From assembly GCA_947473045.1 (NCBI GenBank), contig CANJCO010000005.1, positions 1-64,000 on the forward strand: a stretch of 64,000 nucleotides of DNA, given 5' to 3'. Position numbers and translations under genes: made by a program. The notes under the pieces are model-generated. The model did no database searches, was not told where the DNA came from, and was given only the letters and a program-made list of their open reading frames with translations. The stretch is from Myxococcales bacterium. GTDB taxonomy: Bacteria; Myxococcota_A; Polyangia; Polyangiales; Polyangiaceae. Below, piece after piece: positions 44,937 to 54,250 of this stretch; position 1 is the stretch's first letter, and every line of letters starts with the position of its first letter.

Positions 44937-45581
44937 ATGACAAGCGATCGATGGGCCGGTCTCCGGCGCGAGTACGAGCGCGCCGGCCTCGGCCCCGACA
45001 ACGCCCTGGCCGATCCGATCGCACAGCTGGAGTGCTGGCTGCGCGAGGCGCACGACGCAGGCGTGCCGGAGCCGAACGCGATGACGCTCGCGACAGCCTC
45101 GCCCGACGGAGAGCCGAACGCCCGCGTGGTCCTGCTCAAAGCCCTCGACGCGAGCGGACTCGTGTTTTTTACGAACTACGAGAGCGCAAAGGGGCGCGAG
45201 CTCGAGGCCAATCCGCGGGCGGCGGTCGTGCTCGTGTGGCTCGAGCTTGAGCGCCAGGTTCGCGTCCGGGGCAGCGTCGCGCGCATCTCGCGCGCCGAGA
45301 CCGACGCATACTTCGCCAAACGCCCTCGAAACAGCCAAATCGGCGCATGGGCGTCTCCGCAGAGTCAGCCCGTGCCCGATCGCACCGCGCTCGAGGCCAG
45401 CTTCGCGGAATGCGCGCGCAGGTTCGAAGCGGCGCCGCTGACAGCGCCCCCGCACTGGGGAGGTCTGCGGCTGCGCCCGCGCGAGATCGAGCTGTGGCAG
45501 GGCAGGCAGAGCCGCATGCACGACAGGCTGCGTTACGTGTGCGATGGGGGCGTGTGGCGCATGGATCGGCTCGCGCCTTAG
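44937..45581 (+). CDS. pdxH: pyridoxamine/pyridoxine 5'-phosphate oxidase
   Basis: A 214-residue FMN enzyme that makes pyridoxal 5'-phosphate, the cofactor of the aminotransferase and dehydratase in this window. The match runs over the full length: AMTLATASPDGEPNARVVLLK, FFTNYESAKGRELEANPRAA, LERQVRVRGSV, RPRNSQIGAWASPQS, HWGGLRLRPREIELWQG, and the closing SRMHDRLRY...WRMDRLAP. These include the FMN- and substrate-phosphate-binding arginines. It is convergent with nothing nearby and is followed after six bases by a large lipoprotein gene, which may share its transcript. Confidence 0.97.
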   Translation: MTSDRWAGLRREYERAGLGPDNALADPIAQLECWLREAHDAGVPEPNAMTLATASPDGEPNARVVLLKALDASGLVFFTNYESAKGRELEANPRAAVVLVWLELERQVRVRGSVARISRAETDAYFAKRPRNSQIGAWASPQSQPVPDRTALEASFAECARRFEAAPLTAPPHWGGLRLRPREIELWQGRQSRMHDRLRYVCDGGVWRMDRLAP

Positions 45582-45587
45582 GCTACG

Positions 45588-48500
45588 ATGAGGGTGATGC
45601 GCGTGAGCCTGCCGCGATCCGCCGTGCTCGCCATGGCGACGATAGGCCTCGCGTGCGCCGACGGTGGACGGGGGAGAAACGGCGCTGTCGCCCGGGTTCG
45701 ACCCGCTTCGAGCGACGCGCGGGATGGCCCGGTTTCAAGCGAAGGCGCGCGCTACGTTCCGGTCGCCACGCGGAGCCTCGCGGCCGAGCAGCGCGCCCTC
45801 GTCAGCGGGGTTCGGCTGCGAGGCGGAGCCAGCGGCGGTGTTGAGTCCGCAGGAGATCCCCTGCCCGCTGCGCCGTCGGAAACCGTCGAGCTGCCCCAGC
45901 GCCTGGGGGGCGGATTCCTGTTTCGCATGAACGGGGCGCTCTACCGCGCCGGCGACTGGCTCGCGCCGCTTGAGCCGATCTTCGCCTCGCCGCCGACCAG
46001 CGCGCTCACGCGGGTCATCGTCGGCCTCGACCGCGTGTACGTGCAGCTCGCCGCAGGGGCGCTGATCGGCCTCGATCCGCGCACAGGTTCCGATATCGGA
46101 CTGGGGCCGCTGCCCGCGGGGCCTTCCGTGAACGCGTTCGCGGCGCTCGATGGCTGGCGCGCGCTCGCGAGCGTCGACGCACGCGGACTGCTCGCGACGG
46201 AGGACGCCGGCGCGACGTGGAGCCCCCTCGCTGCTGCCGTCGAGGGGGCCGCACTCACGCGCATCGGAGACCTGATCGCAGCGCGGCCGGCCGATCCGTC
46301 GCGGGGTCCCACGCTGTGGTTCGGAGTGACCTCGGACGGGCACATCGATCGCGCGTCGCCGCCCCCCGCCTCGCAGCAAGCGGTCGGCGAGGCAGACGAC
46401 GACGGGCGACTTGCCGCGTCGACCGGCGGCGGCAGGCCTTTCGGACCGCGCCCGCTCGCCGCCGCGATCGAGGACGGCTGGCCGATGGCGGACGGCACCG
46501 CGTTGATCGCGCGCGACGGAGCGCTCGGGCGCGTGCGGCTGAGCGATGGCGTCGTGACCGGGACGAGCCCCGACGCCTTTGCGCTCACGCCGGCCCGATG
46601 CCACGGCGTTTCGCTAGCCCGTCCGCACGCGCCCCGCGCGTTCGGATTCGTGTGCGGGCAGCCGCACGGACGCACCGATTTGTACGCGTTCGATTCCGGA
46701 CGCGGCGCCCTCGCGTTGCTCAAGCGCTTCGACAACCCGAGACAGGTGAGCGCGTCGGCAAACGGCGGACTCGTCGTGCGGGGCGCGTGCGCCGCGGATG
46801 CGCCGAGCGACGATGCTGCGCCGGGGCAGCAAACCTATTGCGTCCGGGGACCCGACGACGTGTTTCGAGACTTCTACGTTCGCGGCGACATCGGCTCCGA
46901 ACGTGTGGTCGCCCTCGCCGACGGACGAACGGCCGTGGTGTCGCCACCGCAGGGAAATCTCGCCTCGGCGCGCCTTACGCTCTTTGGCTCGGGCGCCGCG
47001 AGCACCGTCGCGGTCACCTTCGATCCCGAGCCCGCCCCGACCACGCCCGACGACCTGCGCGACGCTGAAGCGCTGACGCGCGCGCTGCGCCAGGGCGCAT
47101 GGCTGGGCGGCTTTGAAGAGCGGCGACCCGGCGTGCTCTCAGGCTGGGTGATGAGCGGCAGCACGGCGATCGGCATCGAAATTTCGCTGGACGGCCGAGC
47201 AAAGCACGGGGCGTTCGTGCGCGATCTCGGCGCTCCTGTCGTGTCGGGCGCGTTCGGGATCGGATGGGGCTCGAGGCGCGGCTACGAGACCACCGACGGC
47301 GGAGCGACCTGGCGCCTCGTCGACCTGCCCGAGCCCCTCGCCGCGAGCGCTCAAGGCGAAGGCGTGCGCAGCTGCGGACCGCTCGGCTGCGAAGCGGCGG
47401 GGTGGCTTCGCGTGGGCTGGGGTCAGCGCGCCAGTCACCTGGAAACCTTGCCCGCGAGCCCGATCGCGGCAGCGCCGCCGCCGCAACGACCGCTGGTGCT
47501 GCACTGCAACATCGAGCTCAGCGGCGCTGCCGCCGTCACCGAAGTCGCGCCGACAAGCACGCGCAACTGGTCGTCGTTCTTCAACGTGCAGGCGCCGCAT
47601 CTCGCGGCGGACGAGGCGGCTTACGGACTCGACGGCAGCGCGCTGCTCGAGCGCGGTCGGGGAGACGCCACCGTTCGCGGGCTCGCCCACCTCTACGCGT
47701 GGGGTCCCCGGAGCGCGTCCGACTGGGAAACCCTGGGCCGTGCCGTCGTGCGCTTCGCGTCCCCCTTCGACAGCTCGGCGCGCGTACGCTCGACGCAGCG
47801 AAGCGCCATTCCGCATTTCGTCGCCGACGCCTTCGTACCGACCCTCGCTCAAGCGCGCGCGACCGTCGCGGTGCAATCGGCGGGGCTGGCGTTCAGCGAC
47901 GACGGCGACGAGGCGATCTGGGTCATCCAGCGCTACGGCCCGCGCTCCGAGATGGCGGGCGCCCTGCTGCTGCAAGCCGATCGCCCCATCGTCGAGATTC
48001 GGCGCGCGGACGGCGAATCGCTGCCGAGCGTGGAGGCCGCGGTTCACGTCGGGGAGCGGTGGTACGTGGCCACTGCGGCCGGACCTACGGGGGCCCCGGC
48101 GACGGTGATTTGGGAGCTCGACTCCGGGCTCGCACGCGAACTGGTGCGTCTGCCTCGCGTCGGGCTGGCGCCGACGCCTGGCGCGGTGCGCCTCGCGCGC
48201 GGCGAACGCTCCGGCTCCATCGGGGTGGTGATCGACGGTCAGCCGGGCGCCGCGCGCTATTCGTCGGCGCAGCGCTGGGTCGTTCCGATCGACCTCGCCT
48301 CGGCGACCGCGCGACCACCCGAGCTGCTCGGCAACTTTGATCTCGCGAACGGCGCGACTCCGTGCGGCGCCGACGCGGGCGGCTGGGCGCTCGACACCGC
48401 GTGGAAGAACCCGCTTCAGCTCGACGTGGCGGGCGTGTCGATTCGCGGCGCCGCCACCCTCGCGCGGCTCCACCTGCGACCGGGCACCTCGTGCGTCGAG

Positions 48501-48656
48501 CGCGTCGCGTCGACGGATGGCGCAGGCGAGGAGATCGCCCACGCAGGCCGCTCGCCCGATCGCGCGACCGCGACCACACGGACTGCGCCGGCCGCCGCGA
48601 CCGCCATCACAGTCGTGGGCGACGGCGCCCGCACGCTGCTGCGCTGCGCCCCGTGA
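45588..48656 (+). CDS. large putative lipoprotein with BNR/Asp-box repeats (beta-propeller-like)
   Basis: A 1022-residue exported protein. The N terminus (ATIGLAC, Cys at about 23) fits a lipoprotein signal; an ATG at 45597 is an alternative start. At least two Asp-box motifs are visible, TEDAGATWSPL (about 205-215) and TTDGGATWRLV (about 566-576), the S/T-x-D-x-G-x-T-W hairpins found in sialidase- and sortilin-type beta-propellers. Between them are repeated 'LYAFDSGRG'-like blade strands. No sialidase catalytic Arg triad or Tyr could be placed, so a binding or scaffold role is more likely. It starts six bases after pdxH and ends just before an attenuator-like hairpin region. Confidence 0.6.
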   Translation: MRVMRVSLPRSAVLAMATIGLACADGGRGRNGAVARVRPASSDARDGPVSSEGARYVPVATRSLAAEQRALVSGVRLRGGASGGVESAGDPLPAAPSETVELPQRLGGGFLFRMNGALYRAGDWLAPLEPIFASPPTSALTRVIVGLDRVYVQLAAGALIGLDPRTGSDIGLGPLPAGPSVNAFAALDGWRALASVDARGLLATEDAGATWSPLAAAVEGAALTRIGDLIAARPADPSRGPTLWFGVTSDGHIDRASPPPASQQAVGEADDDGRLAASTGGGRPFGPRPLAAAIEDGWPMADGTALIARDGALGRVRLSDGVVTGTSPDAFALTPARCHGVSLARPHAPRAFGFVCGQPHGRTDLYAFDSGRGALALLKRFDNPRQVSASANGGLVVRGACAADAPSDDAAPGQQTYCVRGPDDVFRDFYVRGDIGSERVVALADGRTAVVSPPQGNLASARLTLFGSGAASTVAVTFDPEPAPTTPDDLRDAEALTRALRQGAWLGGFEERRPGVLSGWVMSGSTAIGIEISLDGRAKHGAFVRDLGAPVVSGAFGIGWGSRRGYETTDGGATWRLVDLPEPLAASAQGEGVRSCGPLGCEAAGWLRVGWGQRASHLETLPASPIAAAPPPQRPLVLHCNIELSGAAAVTEVAPTSTRNWSSFFNVQAPHLAADEAAYGLDGSALLERGRGDATVRGLAHLYAWGPRSASDWETLGRAVVRFASPFDSSARVRSTQRSAIPHFVADAFVPTLAQARATVAVQSAGLAFSDDGDEAIWVIQRYGPRSEMAGALLLQADRPIVEIRRADGESLPSVEAAVHVGERWYVATAAGPTGAPATVIWELDSGLARELVRLPRVGLAPTPGAVRLARGERSGSIGVVIDGQPGAARYSSAQRWVVPIDLASATARPPELLGNFDLANGATPCGADAGGWALDTAWKNPLQLDVAGVSIRGAATLARLHLRPGTSCVERVASTDGAGEEIAHAGRSPDRATATTRTAPAAATAITVVGDGARTLLRCAP

Positions 48657-48717
48657 ATGGCGCTTCGTGCGCGAACGCCATTTCAATTTGCAGATTTGCA
48701 AGGAGCCTGCCGCGCCC

Positions 48718-48739
48718 AAGTGCCCGAAAGCAGGCACTT
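48718..48739 (+). promoter_or_regulatory. hairpin 1 of attenuator-like leader
   Basis: AAGTGCC (48718-48724) and GGCACTT (48733-48739) pair over an 8-base loop. Its 3' arm belongs to CAGGCACTT (48731-48739), which is repeated exactly at 48814-48822 inside the downstream terminator. Alternative pairings between the two hairpins are therefore possible. Confidence 0.45.
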
Positions 48740-48771
48740 CTGCTGTGGCCCGCAACTTGCTTTACCCCGAA

Positions 48772-48824
48772 TGCCTGTACGAGGCGTGGCTGACCCCCCC
48801 CGGCCCCTTCGTACAGGCACTTTT
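48772..48824 (+). terminator. rho-independent terminator, possibly regulated
   Basis: TGCCTGTACGA (48772-48782) pairs perfectly with TCGTACAGGCA (48809-48819), followed by CTTTTC. The loop is 26 bases and includes eight consecutive Cs. It may end the transcript of the large lipoprotein gene or attenuate the esterase gene that starts 50 bases later. Confidence 0.6.
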
Positions 48825-48874
48825 CATTTCTGGGACGCGCCCCGATTATCGGCCGGCACCCGGGCCTGAACGGT

Positions 48875-51835
48875 ATGATGGTCGCCATGCGCGCCTGGCC
48901 CCTGTTTCTCTTCGCCGCCCCGATGGTTCTGCGTTGCTCGTCTACGAACACGACGACGACTCCGCAGGCCCTCAATCCCTACGTCGCAGGCGAGCAAGCC
49001 TGTGATCCCGCGTCGAACGCGCAGCGCCGCATCACCTTCGACCCGCCTTTTGTGGTCGTCGGGCCCGGGCAGACGCGACCGGTGCGCATGGTGGTCGATC
49101 CCGACGTGTGCACGCCTCAAACGGTGGTGCTCACCTCGGATGCCGGCGACGTTGCGCAGCCGCCCGCGGCCGCGAAGCTCGACTTTCGCCACGCGAGCTA
49201 CGACTTCATCGTCACCGGCGGAGCGCCCGGCAAGACCCGCCTGACCGCGTCGATGAACAACACGTTCGACGGCTCGACAGTCACCGGCGCGCTGCCCGTC
49301 GACGTGCGCGACGCCTCGCCCGGAACGTGCGCAGTCGCCGACGCGAATCAGGGAATGCTCGACGCGACCCATCCGTCCGTCAGCGGCTCAGGCTCGATCG
49401 CGAGCGCATCGGTGGGCGCGGCTCAGGCTGCGTTCGTGCGCACCGACACCCTTGGTCTGCCCGCATTCGAAGCATCGATCGCGTGCGCGAGCGCCGATCT
49501 CGCGGCTGAATCGGGCCTCGGACTGTCACCGCTGGGACCCGCCGTGAAGTTCGACGCGAACGCCCCCGTAAGCGGCAACGAGGCGCTGCGGCGCGAGATC
49601 GATTTCGCCATTCCGATCAATCCGGCGGCCATCCCGGCAGCCGGACGCATGCGTCACCTCGTGGTGCTGTTCAAGAGCCCCCTCGCACAGAAGGCCCGAC
49701 CGATCACCATCGCCAATCCGCGCGTCGATGCGGCAGGCAGCGGTTATGTGCTGAAATTCCAGTCGCCGTGGTTCGGCACGTATCAAGCGGCGATGGCGAG
49801 CGACGCGGGCACCGTAAAGCGTACGAGGCACCTCACGCACCGGGCGGTCATCGGCTTTTCGATGGGCGGGGGCGGATCGGCGACGTTCGGCGTTCGGCAC
49901 CACGACATGTTCGACGCGATCGCGCCGATGGGCGGTCCGAGCGACTGGACCTGGATGCTCTCGTTTGTCGAAAACTACGCGCTCGGGGGCTTCTGCGCCT
50001 TCGGCAAGACGTGCGCAAAAACGGCTCCGGATCGGTACGTAATGCGAGGCGAGACCTACGCACACTCCGAAGATTTCAACCACTGGTGGTACGAAAAGGG
50101 CAACGGCAACGGCGGCTCGTTCGGTCGCGACGAGTACACGCAAATCTTCGAGGACCTCGCGCTGATGCGGGGCAATCCGAACGGCCAAAACGCAGCGCTC
50201 CCCTCGTTCGCAAGCGGGCCGATGCCCAGCGATCCGTGGGTCAACGGCAAGCTCGACACCGACGGCAAGCTCTGCAGCGTGACGGTCGACCCGATCAGCA
50301 AAGAGCCCAACGAGGTCGCGCAGAAGCAGATTCAGGACAAGTGCAACAAGGCGCGCTGCGATCCGGCAAACGCGTTCAAAGTGCCGACCGGTTATTACGA
50401 CGACGAGTACAACCCGACCGGCTCGGAGCAGGTCATCAGCTTTTGCGACGGCGCGCGCGTCGGAGAGAGCGCGAGCCCCTACGAGGACACGTGGGTGTCG
50501 CCCGGCGTCGGTGGCGGCATGCCGATGAGCCTCGCGCTCGCGGTCGACCTCAACAAAAACGGGATGCGAGACGAAGACGAACCCGTCATTCGCAGCGGCC
50601 ACGAGCCCTTCGACGACGTTGGCACCGACGGCAAAGCGGACATCGATGAGCCCGGATACGACCCGCTCAAAAACCCCGACCCCAATCAGGACAACTACAA
50701 CTTTCAGCTGAACCCGACCGGCACGGAAGGCGATCACCGCTACGACCTCGGTGAGCCCTTCAAAGACGTCGGACTCGACGGGGTCGCGAACACGAAGACG
50801 TCGCCGTACGACTTCGGCGAGGGCGACGGCCAATACACGCAGACCAGCGGCCGCGCCGCCTTCGAGCAGAGCGATCCGCACGCGCTCATTCGCGGCTGGT
50901 CGACCGACACACCGGGCGGCCCCCTCGACGACAACGCGATCGCGCGGCTCGACGCATGGACCGACGGCGGCGTGCGCGACCTGTTCAATTTCGCCGCGGT
51001 CGCCAACCACTTCACCGGCGCGTACGCGTCGCGCAAATGGCCGAACGGCCGGCAGATTCACTCGACTGCATTCTACAACAACTTCGAGTGGCTGCCCGGT
51101 CAGGAGGGCCCCGACGGCGTGTCGCGCGTAGGCCCGAACGACTACGTCGCGTCGAACGTGCGCTGGGCCGACGTGGCCTCCGTGCCGAGCCTGCGCTACG
51201 GCACCGTGGACGCCACGCCCGCGCAGATCGAGGCGGGCGACGGACAGCACGTCGGAACCGCCGCGCAGCTGCTCTACCGACTCGAGACTGCGTTTTATTA
51301 CGCCGCGCAGCGATGGCCCGATGCCGACAGGCTGCTGTCGGAGAAGGCCATCCTGAATCCGGCGACGACCACGAAAAACGAGCTCGGCCTCGAGTGCGAA
51401 GCCAATGGCCGTTGCGAGAAGATTTTCACCGGCCCGAAGACCGGCCGAACCGGTCCCGTGGCGATCACCCTGCCGCCGGGCTACGCCAACGAAGACTCAC
51501 GCAAGCGCGACGTGCGCTACCCCGTCGTGTTCGTGCTGCACGGCTACGGGCAGGATCCGCGGGACCTCGAGGCCGTCGCGCTGATCAGCAACAACTTCAT
51601 GAACGACGGCAACCACAGCTACGTCACGCGGCTGCCCAAGTTCATCACCGTGTATGTCGACGGCCGCTGCCGCATCGGCAAAAATGGGCTGCCCGAGTGC
51701 ATTCGCGGGACGTTCTACTTGAACTCGACGCGGCAGGACGGCCCGCAGCTCGACGCGTGGTTCGACGAAGTTGTACAATACATCGATCAGAACTACCGGA
51801 CGATGGGCCCGAGCGACGTCGAGGTCATCGAGTAG
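48875..51835 (+). CDS. putative secreted esterase with circularly permuted alpha/beta-hydrolase motifs and calcium-loop repeats
   Basis: A 986-residue exported protein; ATGs at 48875, 48878 and 48887 are possible, and the N terminus is hydrophobic, ending at VLRCSS (poor lipobox, Arg before Cys). Residues 30-310 are beta-rich and unassigned. The nucleophile elbow AVIGFSMGGGGS (Ser329) with DMFDAIAPMGG follows. About 560-680 holds calcium-type loops (DLNKNGMRDEDE) and two EPF.DVG.DG repeats. Near the C terminus comes PVVFVLHGYGQDP (882-895), then ITVYVDGRC, FYLNS and YIDQNYRT. In ordinary esterase-D-like enzymes the HGYG part comes before GFSMGG; here the order is reversed. Triad Asp and His could not be placed. 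Confidence 0.7.
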   Translation: MMVAMRAWPLFLFAAPMVLRCSSTNTTTTPQALNPYVAGEQACDPASNAQRRITFDPPFVVVGPGQTRPVRMVVDPDVCTPQTVVLTSDAGDVAQPPAAAKLDFRHASYDFIVTGGAPGKTRLTASMNNTFDGSTVTGALPVDVRDASPGTCAVADANQGMLDATHPSVSGSGSIASASVGAAQAAFVRTDTLGLPAFEASIACASADLAAESGLGLSPLGPAVKFDANAPVSGNEALRREIDFAIPINPAAIPAAGRMRHLVVLFKSPLAQKARPITIANPRVDAAGSGYVLKFQSPWFGTYQAAMASDAGTVKRTRHLTHRAVIGFSMGGGGSATFGVRHHDMFDAIAPMGGPSDWTWMLSFVENYALGGFCAFGKTCAKTAPDRYVMRGETYAHSEDFNHWWYEKGNGNGGSFGRDEYTQIFEDLALMRGNPNGQNAALPSFASGPMPSDPWVNGKLDTDGKLCSVTVDPISKEPNEVAQKQIQDKCNKARCDPANAFKVPTGYYDDEYNPTGSEQVISFCDGARVGESASPYEDTWVSPGVGGGMPMSLALAVDLNKNGMRDEDEPVIRSGHEPFDDVGTDGKADIDEPGYDPLKNPDPNQDNYNFQLNPTGTEGDHRYDLGEPFKDVGLDGVANTKTSPYDFGEGDGQYTQTSGRAAFEQSDPHALIRGWSTDTPGGPLDDNAIARLDAWTDGGVRDLFNFAAVANHFTGAYASRKWPNGRQIHSTAFYNNFEWLPGQEGPDGVSRVGPNDYVASNVRWADVASVPSLRYGTVDATPAQIEAGDGQHVGTAAQLLYRLETAFYYAAQRWPDADRLLSEKAILNPATTTKNELGLECEANGRCEKIFTGPKTGRTGPVAITLPPGYANEDSRKRDVRYPVVFVLHGYGQDPRDLEAVALISNNFMNDGNHSYVTRLPKFITVYVDGRCRIGKNGLPECIRGTFYLNSTRQDGPQLDAWFDEVVQYIDQNYRTMGPSDVEVIE

Positions 51836-51838
51836 CGG

Positions 51839-53665
51839 TCAAGGCTGTAGTCCGCGCGCGCGCAGCACGTCGGTGACGAGCGCCCGCGGCTCGCCCGGGA
51901 GCGACGGGAGCGCGGCCCGGGCCGCCTCGACGAAACGGGCGCCGCGGGAGCGCTTGAGGGCCTCGGCGGCTGCCGCGCGGTCGACAGGCGCCGCATGCTG
52001 CAGCACGCCCAGCAGCAGCTCCGCGGCCTCCTGCGTGTCGACGCGAGCTAAGGCACGCAGCGCAGCGGCTCGCACGCGCGCCTGAGGGGCCTCGCGCACG
52101 ACCCGCGCGAGCGGATCGAACGCGTGCGGGAACGCCAGCTCTTCGATCGCGACCGCGGCCTGCTCCACGACGGCCCCGGACTCATGGCGAAGCCCGTGAC
52201 GGACGGTGACAAACGTGCGCTTGAAAAACAGCCCTTTGAGCGCCGCAAGGACCGCGATTTTCACCTCGACTTCGGGGCGACCAAACAGCGCCTCGAGCGG
52301 CGACAAGGCCGAATAAAGCTGCAGCTGCGCGAGCTGGTCGGCGAGCTGAACCGCCGCGTGCGTTACGGCCGGCGAGCCCGGGGCAGCGCCTTCAACGCCG
52401 AGCGCAGTCAGGCGCGCGAGCATCGCCTTGCGCCGCACGAGGTCGGGCCACCGGCGATCGAGCAGCACGTCCGCGCAGGCTTCGGCGGCCGACCCGCGCT
52501 GCTCCCATTCGAGCACGTCGACATGCCACACGTCGGGGAACTGATTGTCGTGGCGCAGGTGCGCCGGCAGCGGCGCGGCCGTCGCGGGCTCATCGCTGAC
52601 GCCCTCGTAACGCTTCGCCGCGCGGACGTAGTGCTTCGCGCGCCCGGGCTCGAGTCCGAGGGCGCCGAGCTCGCGATAAACCAGCCCGACGCGCGAGAAC
52701 TGCCCCACCTCGACGAACGCGAGAATCGCTGAAAGAAGAGCGTTTTCAGCGATTTCGGGAGGCGCGCCGCGCTCGAGATGTTGCCGCGCAACGTCCCGCC
52801 ACAGCTCGGCTTGCATCAGCGTGTAATGCGCGCCAAGCGGCGCCATTCCAATCGCGCGCGCGAATTCAGCCGCCTCGCGCGCGAGGGTCGCGGCCGCACT
52901 TAGCTCACGCGCCTCCCGCGCTGCGGACAGCGCCTCCTCGTAGTAGTGAAGCGCGAAATATTTGAGCTGGTCTTCCCGCAAAATTCGGATGGCGTTGACG
53001 AAGCCCTCGAGCACATCCTCGAACATGCCGCCTTCGCGACCGATTTGAACAAGCACTTGAAAGCAGTCGAACGCGCGCTCACGCAGGCCCGTGCTCTCGA
53101 AGTGGTCGGCCGCCTCCTCGATGAGCCGCACCGCCACGACGAGCGCGTCGCGCGCGTGCCGATCGTCGCCGCATTTCTTCGCGCAGCGCGAGACGTTCAG
53201 ATGCACGAGCCCCGCCTGGTAGGCCTCCGCGCCCCCCGCAGGCCCCTGTGCGAGACGCGACCACAGGGCGCGCGCCCCAGCCCAGTCCTGCGCATTTTCC
53301 CTGTAAATGGCCGCGGCTGCCGTGAGCCCCGCGCGCTCCATCTCGGCTCCGGCCTCGGCGACGTCGCCTGCGGCGGCGAGGGTGCGCGCGCGATCGACGT
53401 GCGGCGCCTGGGCCGCGCGCGAGCGGACGCGACGAAAGCCGTCATCGTCCGAAAACGCAGTGTACCACGCGACCGTAAGCGCTCCGCGAGCGTCACCTTT
53501 GCGGGCGAGCGCATCTTCGAGCGGCCTTAAAACGGCGACGTAATCGCCTTCTGCAACGTGGGTTTGCTGCGCGGCCGCGACCAGCAGGCGGGAGGCCTCG
53601 TCGAAGTCGCTCCGGGCCGCCGCCTGACGCGCGCGCTCACGCAGGGAGTAGAGGTCGTCGAGCAC
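51839..53665 (-). CDS. TPR and HEAT-repeat protein
   Basis: A 608-residue all-helical cytoplasmic protein. Residues 1-390 are tetratricopeptide-like pairs (for example REDQLKYFALHYYEEALSAA), and about 440-600 are HEAT/ARM-like repeats (AVLAALKGLFFKRTFVTVRHGL, RVRAAALRALARVDTQEAAELL). There is no enzyme motif. It should be a scaffold or an adaptor. Similar proteins occur in myxobacteria near surface and motility loci, but nothing here points to a partner. It is the last gene of a unit with slyD (15-base gap) and the aconitase-family gene. Confidence 0.7.
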   Translation of the reverse strand: MLDDLYSLRERARQAAARSDFDEASRLLVAAAQQTHVAEGDYVAVLRPLEDALARKGDARGALTVAWYTAFSDDDGFRRVRSRAAQAPHVDRARTLAAAGDVAEAGAEMERAGLTAAAAIYRENAQDWAGARALWSRLAQGPAGGAEAYQAGLVHLNVSRCAKKCGDDRHARDALVVAVRLIEEAADHFESTGLRERAFDCFQVLVQIGREGGMFEDVLEGFVNAIRILREDQLKYFALHYYEEALSAAREARELSAAATLAREAAEFARAIGMAPLGAHYTLMQAELWRDVARQHLERGAPPEIAENALLSAILAFVEVGQFSRVGLVYRELGALGLEPGRAKHYVRAAKRYEGVSDEPATAAPLPAHLRHDNQFPDVWHVDVLEWEQRGSAAEACADVLLDRRWPDLVRRKAMLARLTALGVEGAAPGSPAVTHAAVQLADQLAQLQLYSALSPLEALFGRPEVEVKIAVLAALKGLFFKRTFVTVRHGLRHESGAVVEQAAVAIEELAFPHAFDPLARVVREAPQARVRAAALRALARVDTQEAAELLLGVLQHAAPVDRAAAAEALKRSRGARFVEAARAALPSLPGEPRALVTDVLRARGLQP

Positions 53666-53680
53666 GAGCGCTCAACGTTA

Positions 53681-54241
53681 TCACGACAGGTCGGGCTTCT
53701 TGCGGCCGAGGCTCATGAGGGGCGCTTCGTGGTCGTGCGCGCAGTCGGCGCCGTGCACGTGCGGCTCAACGCTCTCGAGGTCGGAGGCGGCGCGCGCGAT
53801 CTCGTCGAGCGTCGCCTCGCGGACCTCGCGCACATGCACGCGGTAACGCAAGTCGACGCCCGCCAGCGGGTGGTTTCCGTCGACCACGATCACGTCGTCG
53901 AGAAGCTCGACCACGTAGACGACGCGCTGCTCGCCGTCGTCAGCTTCGAGCACGATCTCATCGCCCTCTTCGACGTCGCCGTCGATCTCGGAGCGCTCAA
54001 GCTCGTAGACGAGCTCGTCGTCGTGCTCGCCGTACGCCTCGGCGGCCGGGACGAGCAGCTCCTTTTTGTCGCCGGCGCCAAGCCCCGCGAGGCGGCCCTC
54101 GAGCCCGGGCACCAGCATGCCGTAACCGTGCACGTAACGAATGGGCTTTCCGTCCTCGGCCGCGCTGTCATCGAGCGACTCGCCTGCGTCTGAAAGCAGC
54201 TCGTAGTCGACGAGCGCGTAGGAATTGGCTTCGATTTTCAT
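53681..54241 (-). CDS. slyD: FKBP-type peptidyl-prolyl isomerase, SlyD-like
   Basis: A 186-residue protein. The N-terminal FKBP half has VDYELLSDAGESLDDS, then YVHGYGMLVPGLEGRLAGL, the SlyD counterpart of the active-site loop. The IF chaperone flap inserts in the middle (AAEAYGEHDDELVYEL...VEEGDEIVLEA), and VVDGNHPLAGVDLRYRVHV is diagnostic for SlyD. The C-terminal tail HVHGADCAHDHE is a metal-binding His/Cys cluster as in SlyD, which supplies nickel to hydrogenases in enteric bacteria. No hydrogenase genes are nearby, so a general folding role is more likely. It follows the aconitase-family gene by nine bases. Confidence 0.93.
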   Translation of the reverse strand: MKIEANSYALVDYELLSDAGESLDDSAAEDGKPIRYVHGYGMLVPGLEGRLAGLGAGDKKELLVPAAEAYGEHDDELVYELERSEIDGDVEEGDEIVLEADDGEQRVVYVVELLDDVIVVDGNHPLAGVDLRYRVHVREVREATLDEIARAASDLESVEPHVHGADCAHDHEAPLMSLGRKKPDLS

Positions 54242-54250
54242 GGTGGTCTC

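Noticed and set aside
48657-48869. 70-codon frame as an independent protein gene
   Set aside because: No ribosome site or recognisable product; treated only as a possible leader frame within the attenuator idea.
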